DNA of 64,000 nucleotides from Paenibacillus sp. IHBB 10380 (GCF_000949425.1 NZ_CP010976.1:1550001-1614000); one strand, 5' to 3'. Counted from the stretch's first letter, positions 33,963 through 43,758 are shown. Program-made: numbers and translations. Notes: a model not told the origin generated them from the sequence alone.

Positions 33963-34618
33963 TCCTTGTATCAAATAAGGCCCGATTGACGTTCAAAAAA
34001 ATAATTTTCATCATTCTATCTATCTGTCTAGTAGTTCTTCTATGGCTAGGCTATGTTATTTGGCAAATAAATCGGACGACTAGTTCGGACATTAACCCAC
34101 GAGTAGATGTTGGTATTATTCTTGGCGCTGCGATGTGGGGGGATGTACCTAGCCCAGGCCTTCGGGAAAGGCTAGAAGAGGGATTAAGGTTATATCAAGA
34201 CGGTAAATTTGAGCACTTTATTGTGACTGGAGGGTTGGATCGTCCAGGCATGAGACTTACAGAGGCGCAAGGGATGGCTCAGTATTTACTGGAGCATGGA
34301 GTTCCCGAAGAGGACGTTGTTCTAGAGAATGAAGCGACGGATACGTGGGAGAACTTGTTATTCAGTCAGAAGCTCATGGATAAGCAGGGCTGGACGTCTG
34401 CCGTGATCATTACACATACATACCATGGGATGCGTTCCCTCAAGATAGCGGAGTATTTGCAATATGATGAACCTAAACTTGGGCTTGTAGAATCGAAGGT
34501 GCTACAGATGTCCATTCACAAGACTAGAGAGACTTTAGCCTTCACGAAATGGAAAATAAATGAATTATTAATGGATCTTGGCTTTAAATCGGATGAAACT
34601 GTTAATAACGTTTCATGA
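33959..34618 (+). CDS. YdcF/SanA family protein (DUF218), membrane-anchored
   Basis: 219 residues. One N-terminal helix (IIFIILSICLVVLLWLGYVI) followed by the DUF218 domain: VDVGIILGAAMWGDVPSPGL, HFIVTGGLDR, EATDTWENL and VIITHTYHGMRS. These are the conserved nucleotide-binding-like strands of the ElyC/SanA/YdcF superfamily, associated with envelope functions; the biochemical role is not established. The start overlaps the DUF402 gene's stop. Confidence 0.85.
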   Translation: MILVSNKARLTFKKIIFIILSICLVVLLWLGYVIWQINRTTSSDINPRVDVGIILGAAMWGDVPSPGLRERLEEGLRLYQDGKFEHFIVTGGLDRPGMRLTEAQGMAQYLLEHGVPEEDVVLENEATDTWENLLFSQKLMDKQGWTSAVIITHTYHGMRSLKIAEYLQYDEPKLGLVESKVLQMSIHKTRETLAFTKWKINELLMDLGFKSDETVNNVS

Positions 34619-34673
34619 AGTAGAATACATTGAATAGAGATGTCATCCCAGTAGATAATGAGGTGATGGATGC

Positions 34674-35660
34674 ATGAGCGGGCGTGTCGCGGCCACAAAT
34701 GGCCAGCCTGAAGGCAGGCCATCCAGGCAAATTAATGTGGTTTTACGTAGTCAAGAGGCCCCCGTATTAAACAATGTAGTGCTGGATCATGAGCCCGTAA
34801 AGGTAAATAAGAAGAAGGCTGAGCAGAGTCTATATCAAGAAATTCAACGAGAGCTCGACCAATTGATTGGATTGGATAACATCAAAGAGCTAGTTCACGA
34901 AATCTATGCGTTACTTCAGGTAGCACAATTACGTTCGGAAGCAGGACTGGCAAGTGGTGGGCATGTGTATCACATGATTTTCAAAGGTAATCCAGGTACT
35001 GGAAAGACGACGGTAGCGCGTATCGTAGCTAAGCTGTTTCAAAAAATGGGTGTACTCAGTAAAGGACATCTTATTGAGGTAGAACGTGCTGATTTGGTCG
35101 GTGAGTATATCGGACATACAGCACAGAAGACTAGGGAACTCGTCAAAAAAGCCATGGGTGGCATTCTATTTATTGATGAAGCCTACAGTCTTGCCCGAGG
35201 TGGTGAGAAGGATTTCGGTAAAGAGGCTATCGATACTTTAGTAAAGTCTATGGAGGACCATAAGAATCAATTTATCCTTATTCTGGCGGGCTATTCTGAA
35301 GAAATGGAGTTCTTCTTACAGACTAACCCAGGTCTTCCTTCTCGATTCCCTATTCAGGTCGATTTCTCGGATTATTCAGTGGATCAACTGATTCAAATTT
35401 CAGAAGTAATGGCTAAGGAAAGAGACTACATTCTTATGCCTCAGGCGATACTTAAACTGAAGCAGCACATTTTACAGGAGAAGAATGAAAGCTTACATGC
35501 ATTCAGTAATGGGAGATATATACGCAACATGATTGAAAAGTCGATACGTAATCATGCGGTTAGGCTCTTGAATCAATATGTGAATAGTCAACCAGGTAAG
35601 CTTGAGCTCATGACACTTCGAACGGAAGATTTCAAATTGGATTTGAAACAAGGACTATAG
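34674..35660 (+). CDS. spoVK: Stage V sporulation protein K, AAA ATPase
   Basis: 328 residues. CbxX/CfqX-type AAA module: Walker A GNPGTGKTTVARI, Walker B GGILFIDEAYSL, sensor/arginine-finger region GLPSRFPIQVDF. The N-terminal ~60 residues are variable and basic-polar. In B. subtilis SpoVK (SpoVJ) is made in the mother cell during late sporulation. The neighbours hflX, ynbB, glnR and glnA follow in the same order as in B. subtilis, which confirms the identity. Confidence 0.93.
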   Translation: MSGRVAATNGQPEGRPSRQINVVLRSQEAPVLNNVVLDHEPVKVNKKKAEQSLYQEIQRELDQLIGLDNIKELVHEIYALLQVAQLRSEAGLASGGHVYHMIFKGNPGTGKTTVARIVAKLFQKMGVLSKGHLIEVERADLVGEYIGHTAQKTRELVKKAMGGILFIDEAYSLARGGEKDFGKEAIDTLVKSMEDHKNQFILILAGYSEEMEFFLQTNPGLPSRFPIQVDFSDYSVDQLIQISEVMAKERDYILMPQAILKLKQHILQEKNESLHAFSNGRYIRNMIEKSIRNHAVRLLNQYVNSQPGKLELMTLRTEDFKLDLKQGL

Positions 35661-35710
35661 AAAAGATATACCATTTCGAACAACATGTAGATAAAAGGGG
35701 CCATTTATTC

Positions 35711-36997
35711 ATGATTAACTCCACGTATGACACAGAGACAGATTTGCAGGACCGTGCGGTTCTAGTAAGCCTAGTAACGGATGAGGTAAAGAGAAAAGGG
35801 ATTGATCCGGAATATTCCCTCCATGAACTCGTTCAGCTTGCGGAAACGGCAGGTGTCGAGGTGCTCGATTCACTTAGTCAGAATCTTCAAAAACCTGATC
35901 CTAAATGGTTTATTGGAAAAGGGAAAGTTGAGGAGCTACGACTAGTGATGGAAGCCACTGATGCCAACACTGCTATTTTTGATCATGAACTTTCAGGTGC
36001 TCAGGTTAGACATCTAGAAGAAAGCCTAGATGTTAAAATTATTGACCGAACTCAATTAATTCTGGATATATTTGCTCAAAGAGCTAAAACACGTGAAGGA
36101 ATCATTCAAGTGGAATTAGCGCAGCTAACATACCTTTTACCACGCCTTTCAGGTCAGAGTCAGAATCTTTCTCGGCTCGGTGGTGGGATAGGGACTCGTG
36201 GTCCCGGTGAAAGCAAACTGGAAATGGACCGTCGTCATATCCGGGATAGAGTCAATGATCTGAAACAACAATTGGATGAAATTACAAAGCACCGGAAATT
36301 GTATCGTGAACGTAGACAGAAGAGTGGTGTCACACAAGTAGCTCTTGTGGGTTATACGAATGCAGGCAAATCCACTTTATTGAAACAACTAACCGATGCA
36401 GATGTATATATTCAAGATCAATTGTTTGCGACGCTTGATCCTACTTCTCGCGTATTAGAATTACCAAGTGGTAAAGAAGTGGTGTTGACGGATACGGTAG
36501 GGTTTATTCAGAATTTACCCCATGATTTGATAGCAGCATTCCGCGCAACTTTAGAAGAAGTGAATGAAGCGGATCTGATTCTGCATGTCGTTGATTCTTC
36601 TTCTGAAATGAGAGAAGACCAAATGAAGGTGGTACAGTCGATTCTGCAGGATCTTGGAGCGGCGGATAAACCTCAGATTACTCTATACAACAAAAAAGAT
36701 ATGTGTAACCCTGAACAGTTACAGATGCTGGGTTCGGGTGAAGGTTATTTGAAAATAAGTGCCTTTGATGAAGCAGATTTGTTAGTGATACGTGAAGCTG
36801 TTCAGACAACTTTGACCGGAGATACGCTCACTTTCCGTATTCCTGCTAACCGCGGAGATTTAACCTCTTTATTGTATCGTGTCGGAGATGTCTTGGAGCA
36901 GGAGTTTGATGAAAGTGATTTACTTTATAAGGTTCTACTACACAAAGCAGATTACGTAAAGCATGAATATATGCTTAAAGAGTACATTGAATTGTAA
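35711..36997 (+). CDS. hflX: GTPase HflX
   Basis: 428 residues. N-terminal HflX domain (WFIGKGKVEELRLV, then AQLTYLLPRLSG and GGGIGTRGPGESKLEMDRR), then the G domain: G1 GYTNAGKS at 214-221, G2/G3 TLDPTSR and DTVGFIQNLP, G4 YNKKDM. A ribosome-associated GTPase that splits stalled ribosomes under stress in characterised species. All motifs intact. Located between spoVK and ynbB. Confidence 0.96.
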   Translation: MINSTYDTETDLQDRAVLVSLVTDEVKRKGIDPEYSLHELVQLAETAGVEVLDSLSQNLQKPDPKWFIGKGKVEELRLVMEATDANTAIFDHELSGAQVRHLEESLDVKIIDRTQLILDIFAQRAKTREGIIQVELAQLTYLLPRLSGQSQNLSRLGGGIGTRGPGESKLEMDRRHIRDRVNDLKQQLDEITKHRKLYRERRQKSGVTQVALVGYTNAGKSTLLKQLTDADVYIQDQLFATLDPTSRVLELPSGKEVVLTDTVGFIQNLPHDLIAAFRATLEEVNEADLILHVVDSSSEMREDQMKVVQSILQDLGAADKPQITLYNKKDMCNPEQLQMLGSGEGYLKISAFDEADLLVIREAVQTTLTGDTLTFRIPANRGDLTSLLYRVGDVLEQEFDESDLLYKVLLHKADYVKHEYMLKEYIEL

Positions 36998-37085
36998 TTT
37001 GAATGTTATCTTCATGGTAAGTTTGATTATTATATGGGACAATTAACGTTTGATTGACGACAGCAGGGGAGAGAATTAAAAAGCG

Positions 37086-38339
37086 ATGGCACGGTTTAGT
37101 GAAGAATTGGAACAATGTATGAATGAAGTAGAGCAACAAATTGAAGGCCAGCTAAGAGTGATAGACAAGGTAGTAGATCGCAATCAATGGAAAGTCATCG
37201 ATGCTTTTCAACAACATCAGGTAAGTGATTATCATTTTGCCGGTTCTACAGGATATGGATATAATGATCGAGGACGTGAAGTGTTAGATTTAGTCTATGC
37301 AGATGTGTTCGGTGCTGAAGCTGCTTTGGTACGGCCTCATTTTGCCTCGGGTACTCACACGATATCTACGGCGTTATTTGGAGTTCTGCGTCCAGGTGAT
37401 GAACTGTTCTATATTACAGGGCGTCCTTATGACACACTTCATAAAGTTATCGGTCAAGCAGGGGACGGGAATGGTTCTCTGCTTGACTTTGGGATAACTT
37501 ACCGAGAAGCTGCATTGAAAGAGGATGGAGGCGTTGACTGGGATGCTGTTGAACGTGGAATAACATCAGCTACCAAAGTTATTGGTATTCAGAGATCTAG
37601 AGGATACGATTGGCGCTCATCTTTCACAGTGGAACAGATTGGAGAAATGGTTAGTCGGATTAGGTTAATCAAACCGGAGATCATTGTATTCGTTGACAAT
37701 TGCTATGGTGAATTCACAGAAGAAGTTGAACCTACCGAAGTGGGCGTAGATCTAATGGCGGGTTCATTAATTAAAAACCCTGGTGGCGGAATCGCTGAGA
37801 CAGGTGGCTATATTTGTGGGAAGAAGGAGTATGTAGAGCTCGCTTCTTACCGCTTAACCGCGCCGGGAATTGGTAGAGAAGTAGGAGCAATGCTAGGAAC
37901 AACACGTGGAATTTATCAGGGGTTGTTCCTAGCTCCTATGATTGTTGGACAAGCTGTCAAAGGGAGCGTATTTGCCGCGGCTATGTTTGCTAAGTTTGGC
38001 TTCGATACGAAGCCAGCATGGGATGAGAAACGTACGGATTTGATCCAAGCGATTTCTTTTGCTGGACCAGAACACCTCATCGCTTTTGTGCAAGGCATTC
38101 AACGAGCAGCAGCAGTGGATAGTCATGTCGTACCTGAACCTTGGGACATGCCGGGATATGAGCATCCCGTAATCATGGCTGCAGGTACTTTTATTCAAGG
38201 TGGTAGCTTAGAATTATCAGCTGACGCACCAATTCGTGAGCCCTATATCGGGTATATGCAAGGTGGCTTAACCTACTCTCATGTGAAATATGGAGTACTT
38301 AAGTCGATCCAGATCATGCAAGACAGAAAATTATTGTGA
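37086..38339 (+). CDS. ynbB: PLP-dependent methionine gamma-lyase family protein (YnbB, aluminium resistance type)
   Basis: 417 residues. Fold-type I PLP enzyme with SGTHTISTALFGVLRPGDEL near the cofactor phosphate site, VFVDNCYGEFTE (cofactor Asp) and AGSLIKNPGGGIAETGGY with the Schiff-base lysine candidate. This is the YnbB/aluminium-resistance-protein family of Firmicutes, annotated as methionine gamma-lyase-like; the in vivo substrate is not established. Its stop codon overlaps the GlnR box of the next operon. A CAGGGGAG RBS precedes the ATG. Confidence 0.9.
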   Translation: MARFSEELEQCMNEVEQQIEGQLRVIDKVVDRNQWKVIDAFQQHQVSDYHFAGSTGYGYNDRGREVLDLVYADVFGAEAALVRPHFASGTHTISTALFGVLRPGDELFYITGRPYDTLHKVIGQAGDGNGSLLDFGITYREAALKEDGGVDWDAVERGITSATKVIGIQRSRGYDWRSSFTVEQIGEMVSRIRLIKPEIIVFVDNCYGEFTEEVEPTEVGVDLMAGSLIKNPGGGIAETGGYICGKKEYVELASYRLTAPGIGREVGAMLGTTRGIYQGLFLAPMIVGQAVKGSVFAAAMFAKFGFDTKPAWDEKRTDLIQAISFAGPEHLIAFVQGIQRAAAVDSHVVPEPWDMPGYEHPVIMAAGTFIQGGSLELSADAPIREPYIGYMQGGLTYSHVKYGVLKSIQIMQDRKLL

Positions 38340-38351
38340 GTTTATCTAACA
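38335..38351 (+). promoter_or_regulatory. GlnR/TnrA operator
   Basis: TGTGAGTTTATCTAACA fits the consensus TGTNAN7TNACA at every fixed position. It overlaps the last codons and stop of ynbB and ends 5 bases before the -35 of the glnRA promoter, the position expected for GlnR autoregulation. Confidence 0.88.
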
Positions 38352-38356
38352 TACCA

Positions 38357-38385
38357 TTGACATGGAAGATCATGAAATGTACAAT
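38357..38385 (+). promoter_or_regulatory. Sigma-A promoter of glnRA
   Basis: TTGACA (38357-38362), 17-base spacer, TACAAT (38380-38385). Near-perfect, 34 bases before the glnR ATG. Confidence 0.85.
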
Positions 38386-38419
38386 GATAGATATTAGATC
38401 ATTGGAAGGTAGATGAGTC

Positions 38420-38830
38420 ATGGGTGACGATATTCGTAGAAATATGGCTTTATTCCCGATTGGCATAGTAATGAAATTAACCGACTTATCTGCGAGACAG
38501 ATACGTTATTACGAACAACATAGCTTGATTGTCCCAGCTAGAACAGCAGGGAATCAACGCCTATTCTCATTTAATGATGTTGAGAGGTTGCTTGAGATTA
38601 AAGCGCTGATCGAGAAGGGTGTTAACATTGCTGGCATCAAACAGGTAATGAATCCTGTCTCGAAGGAATCTGAAGAAGCTACAGTCATTACACCTGACAC
38701 AGAGGTTAGACGTAGAGAACTATCTGATTCACAACTTCACCGTCTGTTGAAACAGCAACTAGTCATTGGTAAGAGACCGGGTCAAGTGTCATTATTTCAA
38801 GGTGAATTGTCCCGGTTTTTTAATAAATAA
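38420..38830 (+). CDS. glnR: Nitrogen repressor GlnR (MerR family)
   Basis: 136 residues. MerR-type winged helix: FPIGIVMKLTDLSARQIRYY, then NQRLFSFNDVERLLEIKALI and GVNIAGIKQVM. The C-terminal tail (QVSLFQGELSRFF) is the regulatory end that, in B. subtilis, senses feedback-inhibited glutamine synthetase. Directly upstream of glnA (47 bases), with a matching operator in front of the promoter. Confidence 0.95.
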   Translation: MGDDIRRNMALFPIGIVMKLTDLSARQIRYYEQHSLIVPARTAGNQRLFSFNDVERLLEIKALIEKGVNIAGIKQVMNPVSKESEEATVITPDTEVRRRELSDSQLHRLLKQQLVIGKRPGQVSLFQGELSRFFNK

Positions 38831-38877
38831 ACTATTCATTTAACAATGAACACGGAAGAGAAAGGGAGAGGGTATAA

Positions 38878-40206
38878 ATGAGTTATACACAAGATGATAT
38901 TCTTCGTATGGCCAAGGAAGAGAATGTTCGATTTATTCGATTGCAGTTTACTGATCTACTAGGCACGATCAAGAATGTTGAGATCCCTGTCAGTCAATTA
39001 AAGAAGGCAGTCGATAATAAGATGATGTTTGACGGTTCTTCTATTGAAGGATACGTACGGATTGAAGAATCGGATATGTATTTATATCCTGATCTTGATA
39101 CTTGGGTTGTTTTCCCTTGGGTAACGGAAAGTCGTGTTGCTCGTTTGATTTGTGATATTTATATGCCAGACGGTACACCATTTGCTGGTGATCCACGTGG
39201 CATTCTGAAACGTTGTCTTAAGGAAGCCGACGAAATGGGTTATACATCCATGAAGGTTGGACCTGAGCCTGAATTCTTCTTGTTCAAAACAGATGAAAAA
39301 GGAAACCCAACAACTGAATTGAACGATAATGGTGGTTATTTCGACCTTGCACCTATGGATCTCGGTGAAAACTGTCGTCGTGAAATCGTTCTTACTCTTG
39401 AAGAGATGGGCTTTGAAGTCGAAGCATCTCACCATGAGGTTGCTCCTGGGCAACATGAAATTGACTTCAAATACGAAGATGCAATTAAAGCAGCGGATCA
39501 GATCCAAACGTTCAAGTTGGTCGTTAAGACGATAGCTCGTGAACATGGATTGCATGCTACATTTATGCCTAAGCCTCTGTATGGTGTGAATGGATCAGGT
39601 ATGCACTGTCACCAATCTCTATTCAAGGGTGAAGAGAATTCATTCTATGATGAGAGTGATGAGCTAGGTCTAAGCCAGACAGCCCGTCATTATATGGCAG
39701 GTCTTCTGAAGCATGCTCGTGCTTATGCAGCTATTACGAATCCAACAGTGAATTCATATAAACGACTTGTACCTGGTTATGAAGCACCTTGCTATGTAGC
39801 ATGGTCTGGTAGTAACCGTAGTCCAATGATTCGTATTCCTGCTTCACGTGGACTAAGCACACGTGTAGAAGTACGTAATCCAGATCCAGCGGCTAATCCA
39901 TATCTTGCTCTCGCTGTGATGTTGAAAGCAGGTCTAGACGGAGTTAAGAATGAAATGAAGTTACCTGCTCCAATTGATCGTAACATTTATGTGATGTCGG
40001 AAGAAGAACGGATCGAAGCAGGTATTCCTAGCCTACCATCCGATTTGAAAGAAGCATTGAATGAACTTATTCGTAGCCAAGTTATTACTGAAGCATTAGG
40101 AGATCATGCACTAGCATACTTCTATGAACTGAAAGAAATTGAGTGGGATATGTTTAGAACTCAAGTTCACCAATGGGAACGCGATCAATATATGACTTTG
40201 TACTAG
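38878..40206 (+). CDS. glnA: Glutamine synthetase, type I
   Basis: 442 residues, the length of the GS-I-alpha enzymes of Bacillales, which lack the adenylylation insert. Motifs: [20 protein letters not shown], the metal-binding [20 protein letters not shown], the ATP-site [20 protein letters not shown] with the feedback-relevant Arg, and [11 protein letters not shown]. It forms glutamine from glutamate and ammonia and, in its inhibited form, signals to GlnR. Second gene of the glnRA operon; a terminator follows. Confidence 0.98.
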   Translation: MSYTQDDILRMAKEENVRFIRLQFTDLLGTIKNVEIPVSQLKKAVDNKMMFDGSSIEGYVRIEESDMYLYPDLDTWVVFPWVTESRVARLICDIYMPDGTPFAGDPRGILKRCLKEADEMGYTSMKVGPEPEFFLFKTDEKGNPTTELNDNGGYFDLAPMDLGENCRREIVLTLEEMGFEVEASHHEVAPGQHEIDFKYEDAIKAADQIQTFKLVVKTIAREHGLHATFMPKPLYGVNGSGMHCHQSLFKGEENSFYDESDELGLSQTARHYMAGLLKHARAYAAITNPTVNSYKRLVPGYEAPCYVAWSGSNRSPMIRIPASRGLSTRVEVRNPDPAANPYLALAVMLKAGLDGVKNEMKLPAPIDRNIYVMSEEERIEAGIPSLPSDLKEALNELIRSQVITEALGDHALAYFYELKEIEWDMFRTQVHQWERDQYMTLY

Positions 40207-40213
40207 GACTTTG

Positions 40214-40250
40214 AAACCCTTGACGCTCTAAGCGTTGGGGGTTTTTTCTC
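40214..40250 (+). terminator. Terminator of glnRA
   Basis: AAACCCTTGACGCT-CTAA-AGCGTTGGGGGTTTT with a T6 run. The prophage relic begins directly after it. Confidence 0.85.
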
Positions 40251-40251
40251 T

Positions 40252-40312
40252 TTTGTGGGCATTTAAACATTTTGGAGCCATCAACTTTGATTGCCCACAA
40301 AATGCCCACAAA
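40252..40312. repeat. Three TGCCCACAAA sites beside the integrase gene (possible arm-type sites)
   Basis: TTTGTGGGCAT (40252-40262) is the inverted form of TGCCCACAAA, which then occurs twice directly (about 40291-40311, the copies separated by one or two bases). Such short repeats next to an integrase stop codon are typical of arm-type integrase binding sites at a prophage end. Confidence 0.5.
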
Positions 40313-40320
40313 CTTTTAGA

Positions 40321-41280
40321 TTATTCAAGCACGTTTTTTAGATGCTCTTCAAATTTATTCATGTTTGTCTCTTCGATCTTCTTTGAAATGTGGGCATAAA
40401 CATCTGATGTAATTTGAATACTACCATGTCCTAGGCGCTCCTGAACATATTCCATATTAGCACCGGATTCCAAAAGCATGTCAGCGGATGTGTGACCAAG
40501 GGAATGGATAGGTAGGGAGGGAATGCTTGCTCGTTTGAGTATTCGGGAAAAAGCATTGAAAAGAGATGACTTTGGCATGAAATTTCCATCTTTGCGGGAT
40601 AGAACAAGATTAAGGTCATGGTGATATAACTCCATAAATCCTAACTTATTTTGATTCTGATACTTCACATGATCCTTTAAGTTGTTGATTAGATCTTGGC
40701 TGATACGTATAGTACGTGTGGAATCGAATGTTTTAGGATCTCCCATTAATTCTTCTGAATCCTTTGCGGTAAAATCAAGAGTTTTGGAAATTGATAAGGT
40801 TTTGTTCTTGAAATCAACATCGCTCCATTGGAGTGCAGCGGCTTCACCTTTTCGCATCCCCGTTTCTATAAGTAATTTAGACATTATCCAATATATATAG
40901 TCATACTGGTAAGCAGCCTGAAGAAATTTAGGAATGTCTGAAGATTCTATATACTTGATACCATTCTGTTTCTTTTTTCCTTTGATACTCACACCAACAC
41001 AAGGTTTTTTTTCAATTTTATAGAGTGTAACGGCTTTTTTTATGGAATTATTCATTGTAGAATGCACTATTTCTATTGTTCTGTGACTATAGCCATTTGT
41101 AATAAGTACATTAATAAATTCTTGATACATGATTGGTTTTAATTCTTTTAGTAAGATATTCTTAAAATAAGGGAGTATATGATTATTGATACTATATTGA
41201 AGTGATGTAAGGGTGTTTTTACGTACGGTACCCTCCTTGTAATCGGTTAACCAAAGTTCAAGAAATTTAGTGGATTTTAT
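40321..41280 (-). pseudogene. Phage tyrosine integrase, 5' truncated and missing a catalytic arginine
   Basis: From ATG 41130 the frame gives 269 residues, but homologous coding sequence continues upstream without a start codon (TKFLELWLTDYKEG, NTLTSLQYSINNHILPYFK, ILLKELKPI), which is the N-terminal core-binding domain. Catalytic domain: first Arg in ETGMRKGEAAAL, His and Tyr in LGHGSIQITSDVYAH. The usual HxLRHT motif reads HSLGHT, so the second arginine is Gly, which should abolish recombination. The 5' end meets the antiparallel tail gene near 41280, showing a deletion junction. Confidence 0.85.
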
Positions 41281-42255
41281 GATGGAACGGCTAATACAAA
41301 GGTGAAAGCCTTCGACCCTAATTACATTTCAGATAACATACGAGCAGGAACAAGCATATTCGGTGTTCCTGGAAAGCACACGGTAGTAGACACAGTTGAT
41401 GCAGTTCTTAATCCGCAGTTTTTGTTGGTCGGAAGTAGCGGCTACGATGACGGAGTACTAAAACAGGGTACCATGCCCGATAGAAGCACAGAAAATCACC
41501 ATATGCCAGCGATTACCACGAATGTTTTTCTAGGTGACCGCGTTTTTTTACAACCACCACATGGGTTTTATAACGGGGGCACTTGGGTAGCTACCCCAGC
41601 GCCTGCATTCACACCTGGAAACATAAAAAAAGGTGTTGATATATTGGGTATAGTCGGTACAATGCCGACCATAGGATCTTTACAGATGAATTTTACTAAA
41701 GTTTATGAAATACCAGCAGGCGGTCAAGCAATTAGAGAAAATTTATATATTATACCCCCATGTTCATCTTTCATAAATTTTGAATGTTCAACAATATGGA
41801 AAGAAACATCAATTCAAAATACAGGCAATGGGGGAAGTGGGAGACTTCAACTTGTAGACGCAAACGGTGTAGAATGGGAATTGTTTGAAGGGTGGAGAGG
41901 TGAAAAAAGGTCATTTTTATCCTCATACATTTCTATACCTACGAGGGAGTTTTTTCATTCGTCAGTATCGGCGACATATGTCACCTCTCAAAACAGAGGA
42001 ATGCCCTCTATTTTCGATTTCACAAAACCAATGAGGGGGGGTAGTAACTTATGCATGATGAATTTTACGTTATCTATAATGTTGTTGGCGGCAACGTCGG
42101 TAGCGTTCACGCAATCCGGTTCTATGATCAAGAATGTTGCTCAAGGCAGTCTTAGGCGTGGTGAACGTGTCATGACAGCCGTTGATAGATTAAGGAAACA
42201 CTTACCTGATTACTATGATGAAATCGTAGAGATGGACAATGCTGTTAGAAATTAA
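41281..42255 (+). pseudogene. Phage tail protein, 5' truncated
   Basis: The frame is open from 41251 and reads YDGTANTKVKAFDPNYISDN, GVPGKHTVVDT, a repeat-like TMPDRSTENHHMPAIT and GDRVFLQPPHGFYNGG. This is the pattern of phage tail or receptor-binding proteins common in Paenibacillus and Bacillus prophages (repeated ...I.G..GT... units). A GTG at 41302 could start translation but has no good RBS, and the N-terminus expected for such proteins is missing. The C-terminal half (after residue ~200) includes a hydrophobic stretch and a basic end (RRGERVMTAVDRLRKHLP), perhaps a fused or unrelated tail. Confidence 0.65.
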
Positions 42256-42419
42256 ACTAGGAGTTGCTTAACAAACAAGAGGACGATACTGTGTAGCAAT
42301 TATTATTGAAGTAACAATAGGTTAGTTAAACACATTCAAAAATTGTTAATATAATAATTCTTTATTTATATCGTTCATTACGATATAATCTTATAAAACG
42401 ACATAGATAGGGAGATTAT

Positions 42420-42836
42420 ATGAATAATAAAATTGCTTTATTAAATCAATATTGGACGGACATCTATTATTACTTGCATTATCCTCACGAAGAAATAGTT
42501 ACGCATCAAATAATTCGAATACTCCAGCTTGTTGATAAACAAGTTGATGTAGGGATTAATGAGGTTGCTGCATCATTGAAAGTCACTCATAATACTGCTT
42601 CAGAGCATGTTAAACGAATAATAGAAAAAAACTATCTTTTTAAAAAGAGAGACACCTTTGATGAAAGAAAGGTTATTCTTTGTTTAACTGATATGGGGAA
42701 AGAAGCTCTTCATCGAAACACATGCCTTGATGAGCAAAAATTAGCTAGTATTCTAAATGAACTAAGCGCTAATGAAAAGGAAATAGTGGTAAATGGCTTG
42801 AAAATATTAAGTGAGCGTGTAAAACAATGTTTGTAA
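42420..42836 (+). CDS. MarR-family transcriptional regulator
   Basis: 138 residues, winged HTH: HQIIRILQLVDKQVDVGINE, VAASLKVTHNTASEHVKRI, IEKNYLFKKRDTFDERKVIL with the wing. TTTDERKV-like DERK in the wing is typical of MarR proteins. The ATG follows ATAGGGAGA by about 6 bases. Overlaps the DUF3147 gene by 10 bases, so the two are coupled; MarR proteins usually control their partner gene. It sits among prophage remnants but is not a phage gene type and looks intact. Confidence 0.8.
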   Translation: MNNKIALLNQYWTDIYYYLHYPHEEIVTHQIIRILQLVDKQVDVGINEVAASLKVTHNTASEHVKRIIEKNYLFKKRDTFDERKVILCLTDMGKEALHRNTCLDEQKLASILNELSANEKEIVVNGLKILSERVKQCL

Positions 42837-43180
42837 TTGTTAAGATAATTGTTTCAGCTATTGTAATCGGGATAGTTACTGAAGTTTCTAGAAGGTTTCC
42901 TTCCTATGGAGGTATAGTAGCCGCTCTGCCTTTAGTCAGTTTGCTTAGTATGATATGGCTATACGTTCAAGGTGAACAGAATAGTACTTTGAGTAAATTT
43001 GCCTTAGGGGTATTGTGGGGGTTTCCAGCCACTTTCTTATTGTTATTCATCGTTTATATATCATTAAAAAATGCTATTCCCTTATTCGTATCAATAGGTT
43101 TGGGATTAGTCTGTTGGTTTATATTTCTACTTATTCAAGAAAATATTTCTAAATATTTAAAGTCCGCGTTCTTCAACTAA
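42827..43180 (+). CDS. DUF3147 family membrane protein
   Basis: 117 residues with four hydrophobic segments (IVKIIVSAIVIGIVTEVSRR, YGGIVAALPLVSLLSMIWLY, FALGVLWGFPATFLLLFIVY, AIPLFVSIGLGLVCWFIFLL). The FPSYGGIVAALPLVSLLSM block identifies DUF3147, small membrane proteins of unknown function often found next to a MarR regulator. Start overlaps marR. Confidence 0.8.
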   Translation: MFVIVKIIVSAIVIGIVTEVSRRFPSYGGIVAALPLVSLLSMIWLYVQGEQNSTLSKFALGVLWGFPATFLLLFIVYISLKNAIPLFVSIGLGLVCWFIFLLIQENISKYLKSAFFN

Positions 43181-43216
43181 TGTGTAACGATAGTTGAAGA
43201 AGGAGTTACCGGAGTC

Positions 43217-43247
43217 AGTCAACATTTTAATTGTTGGCTTTTTTTAT
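43217..43247 (+). terminator. Terminator after the DUF3147 gene
   Basis: GTCAACA-TTTTAAT-TGTTGGC followed by T7. Confidence 0.75.
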
Positions 43248-43351
43248 GTCGCATACGGACGATTATACGCAACATCAACAGCACCCAGAGAGGTGTATTT
43301 TTATGCCCTCATACCTATGGGGGCTTTTTATATTGAATAGGGGGAAATGGA

Positions 43352-43758
43352 ATGGAAAGATTGGATTTGACGTTGAAGTGGGGCATAGCTCTTTTAGGAT
43401 CGGCAGGGACTTACCTTTTAGGAGGATGGTCTGAATTGATTTCGTTTTTTTTTTACTTGCGATAGTGATCGATTATGCAACGGGTGTTGCTGCGTCTTTA
43501 AAAGAGGGCAAAGGGCTTAGTAGTAACGTTGGCTTCTGGGGATTAGCTAAAAAGGGGCTTATGCTACTAGTTGTTATATTGGCACACAGGCTAGATGTCT
43601 TGATGGGCACCGATGTGATCATGATTGGTTCCATTTATTTTTATCTTGCGAATGAACATATTTCCGTGACAGAAAATTATGGTCGTTTGGGCCTTCCAAT
43701 GCCGAATTGGATTAAAGATGTTATTGCTGTATTCAAGCAGAAGGGTGGTAATATATAA
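43352..43758 (+). pseudogene. Phage holin (toxin-secretion/lysis holin type), frameshifted at a T10 run
   Basis: ATG 43352 (GGGGGAAATGG upstream) opens MERLDLTLKWGIALLGSAGT then LLGGWSELISFFF, and stops just past a run of ten Ts (43445-43454). One base further in phase, the continuation LLAIVIDYATGVAASLKEGK, SSNVGFWGLAKKGLMLLVVI and AHRLDVLMGTDVIMIGSIYF runs to 43758. The two halves make a normal ~135-residue holin of this family if the run had eleven Ts. The stop overlaps the endolysin ATG. Confidence 0.85.
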
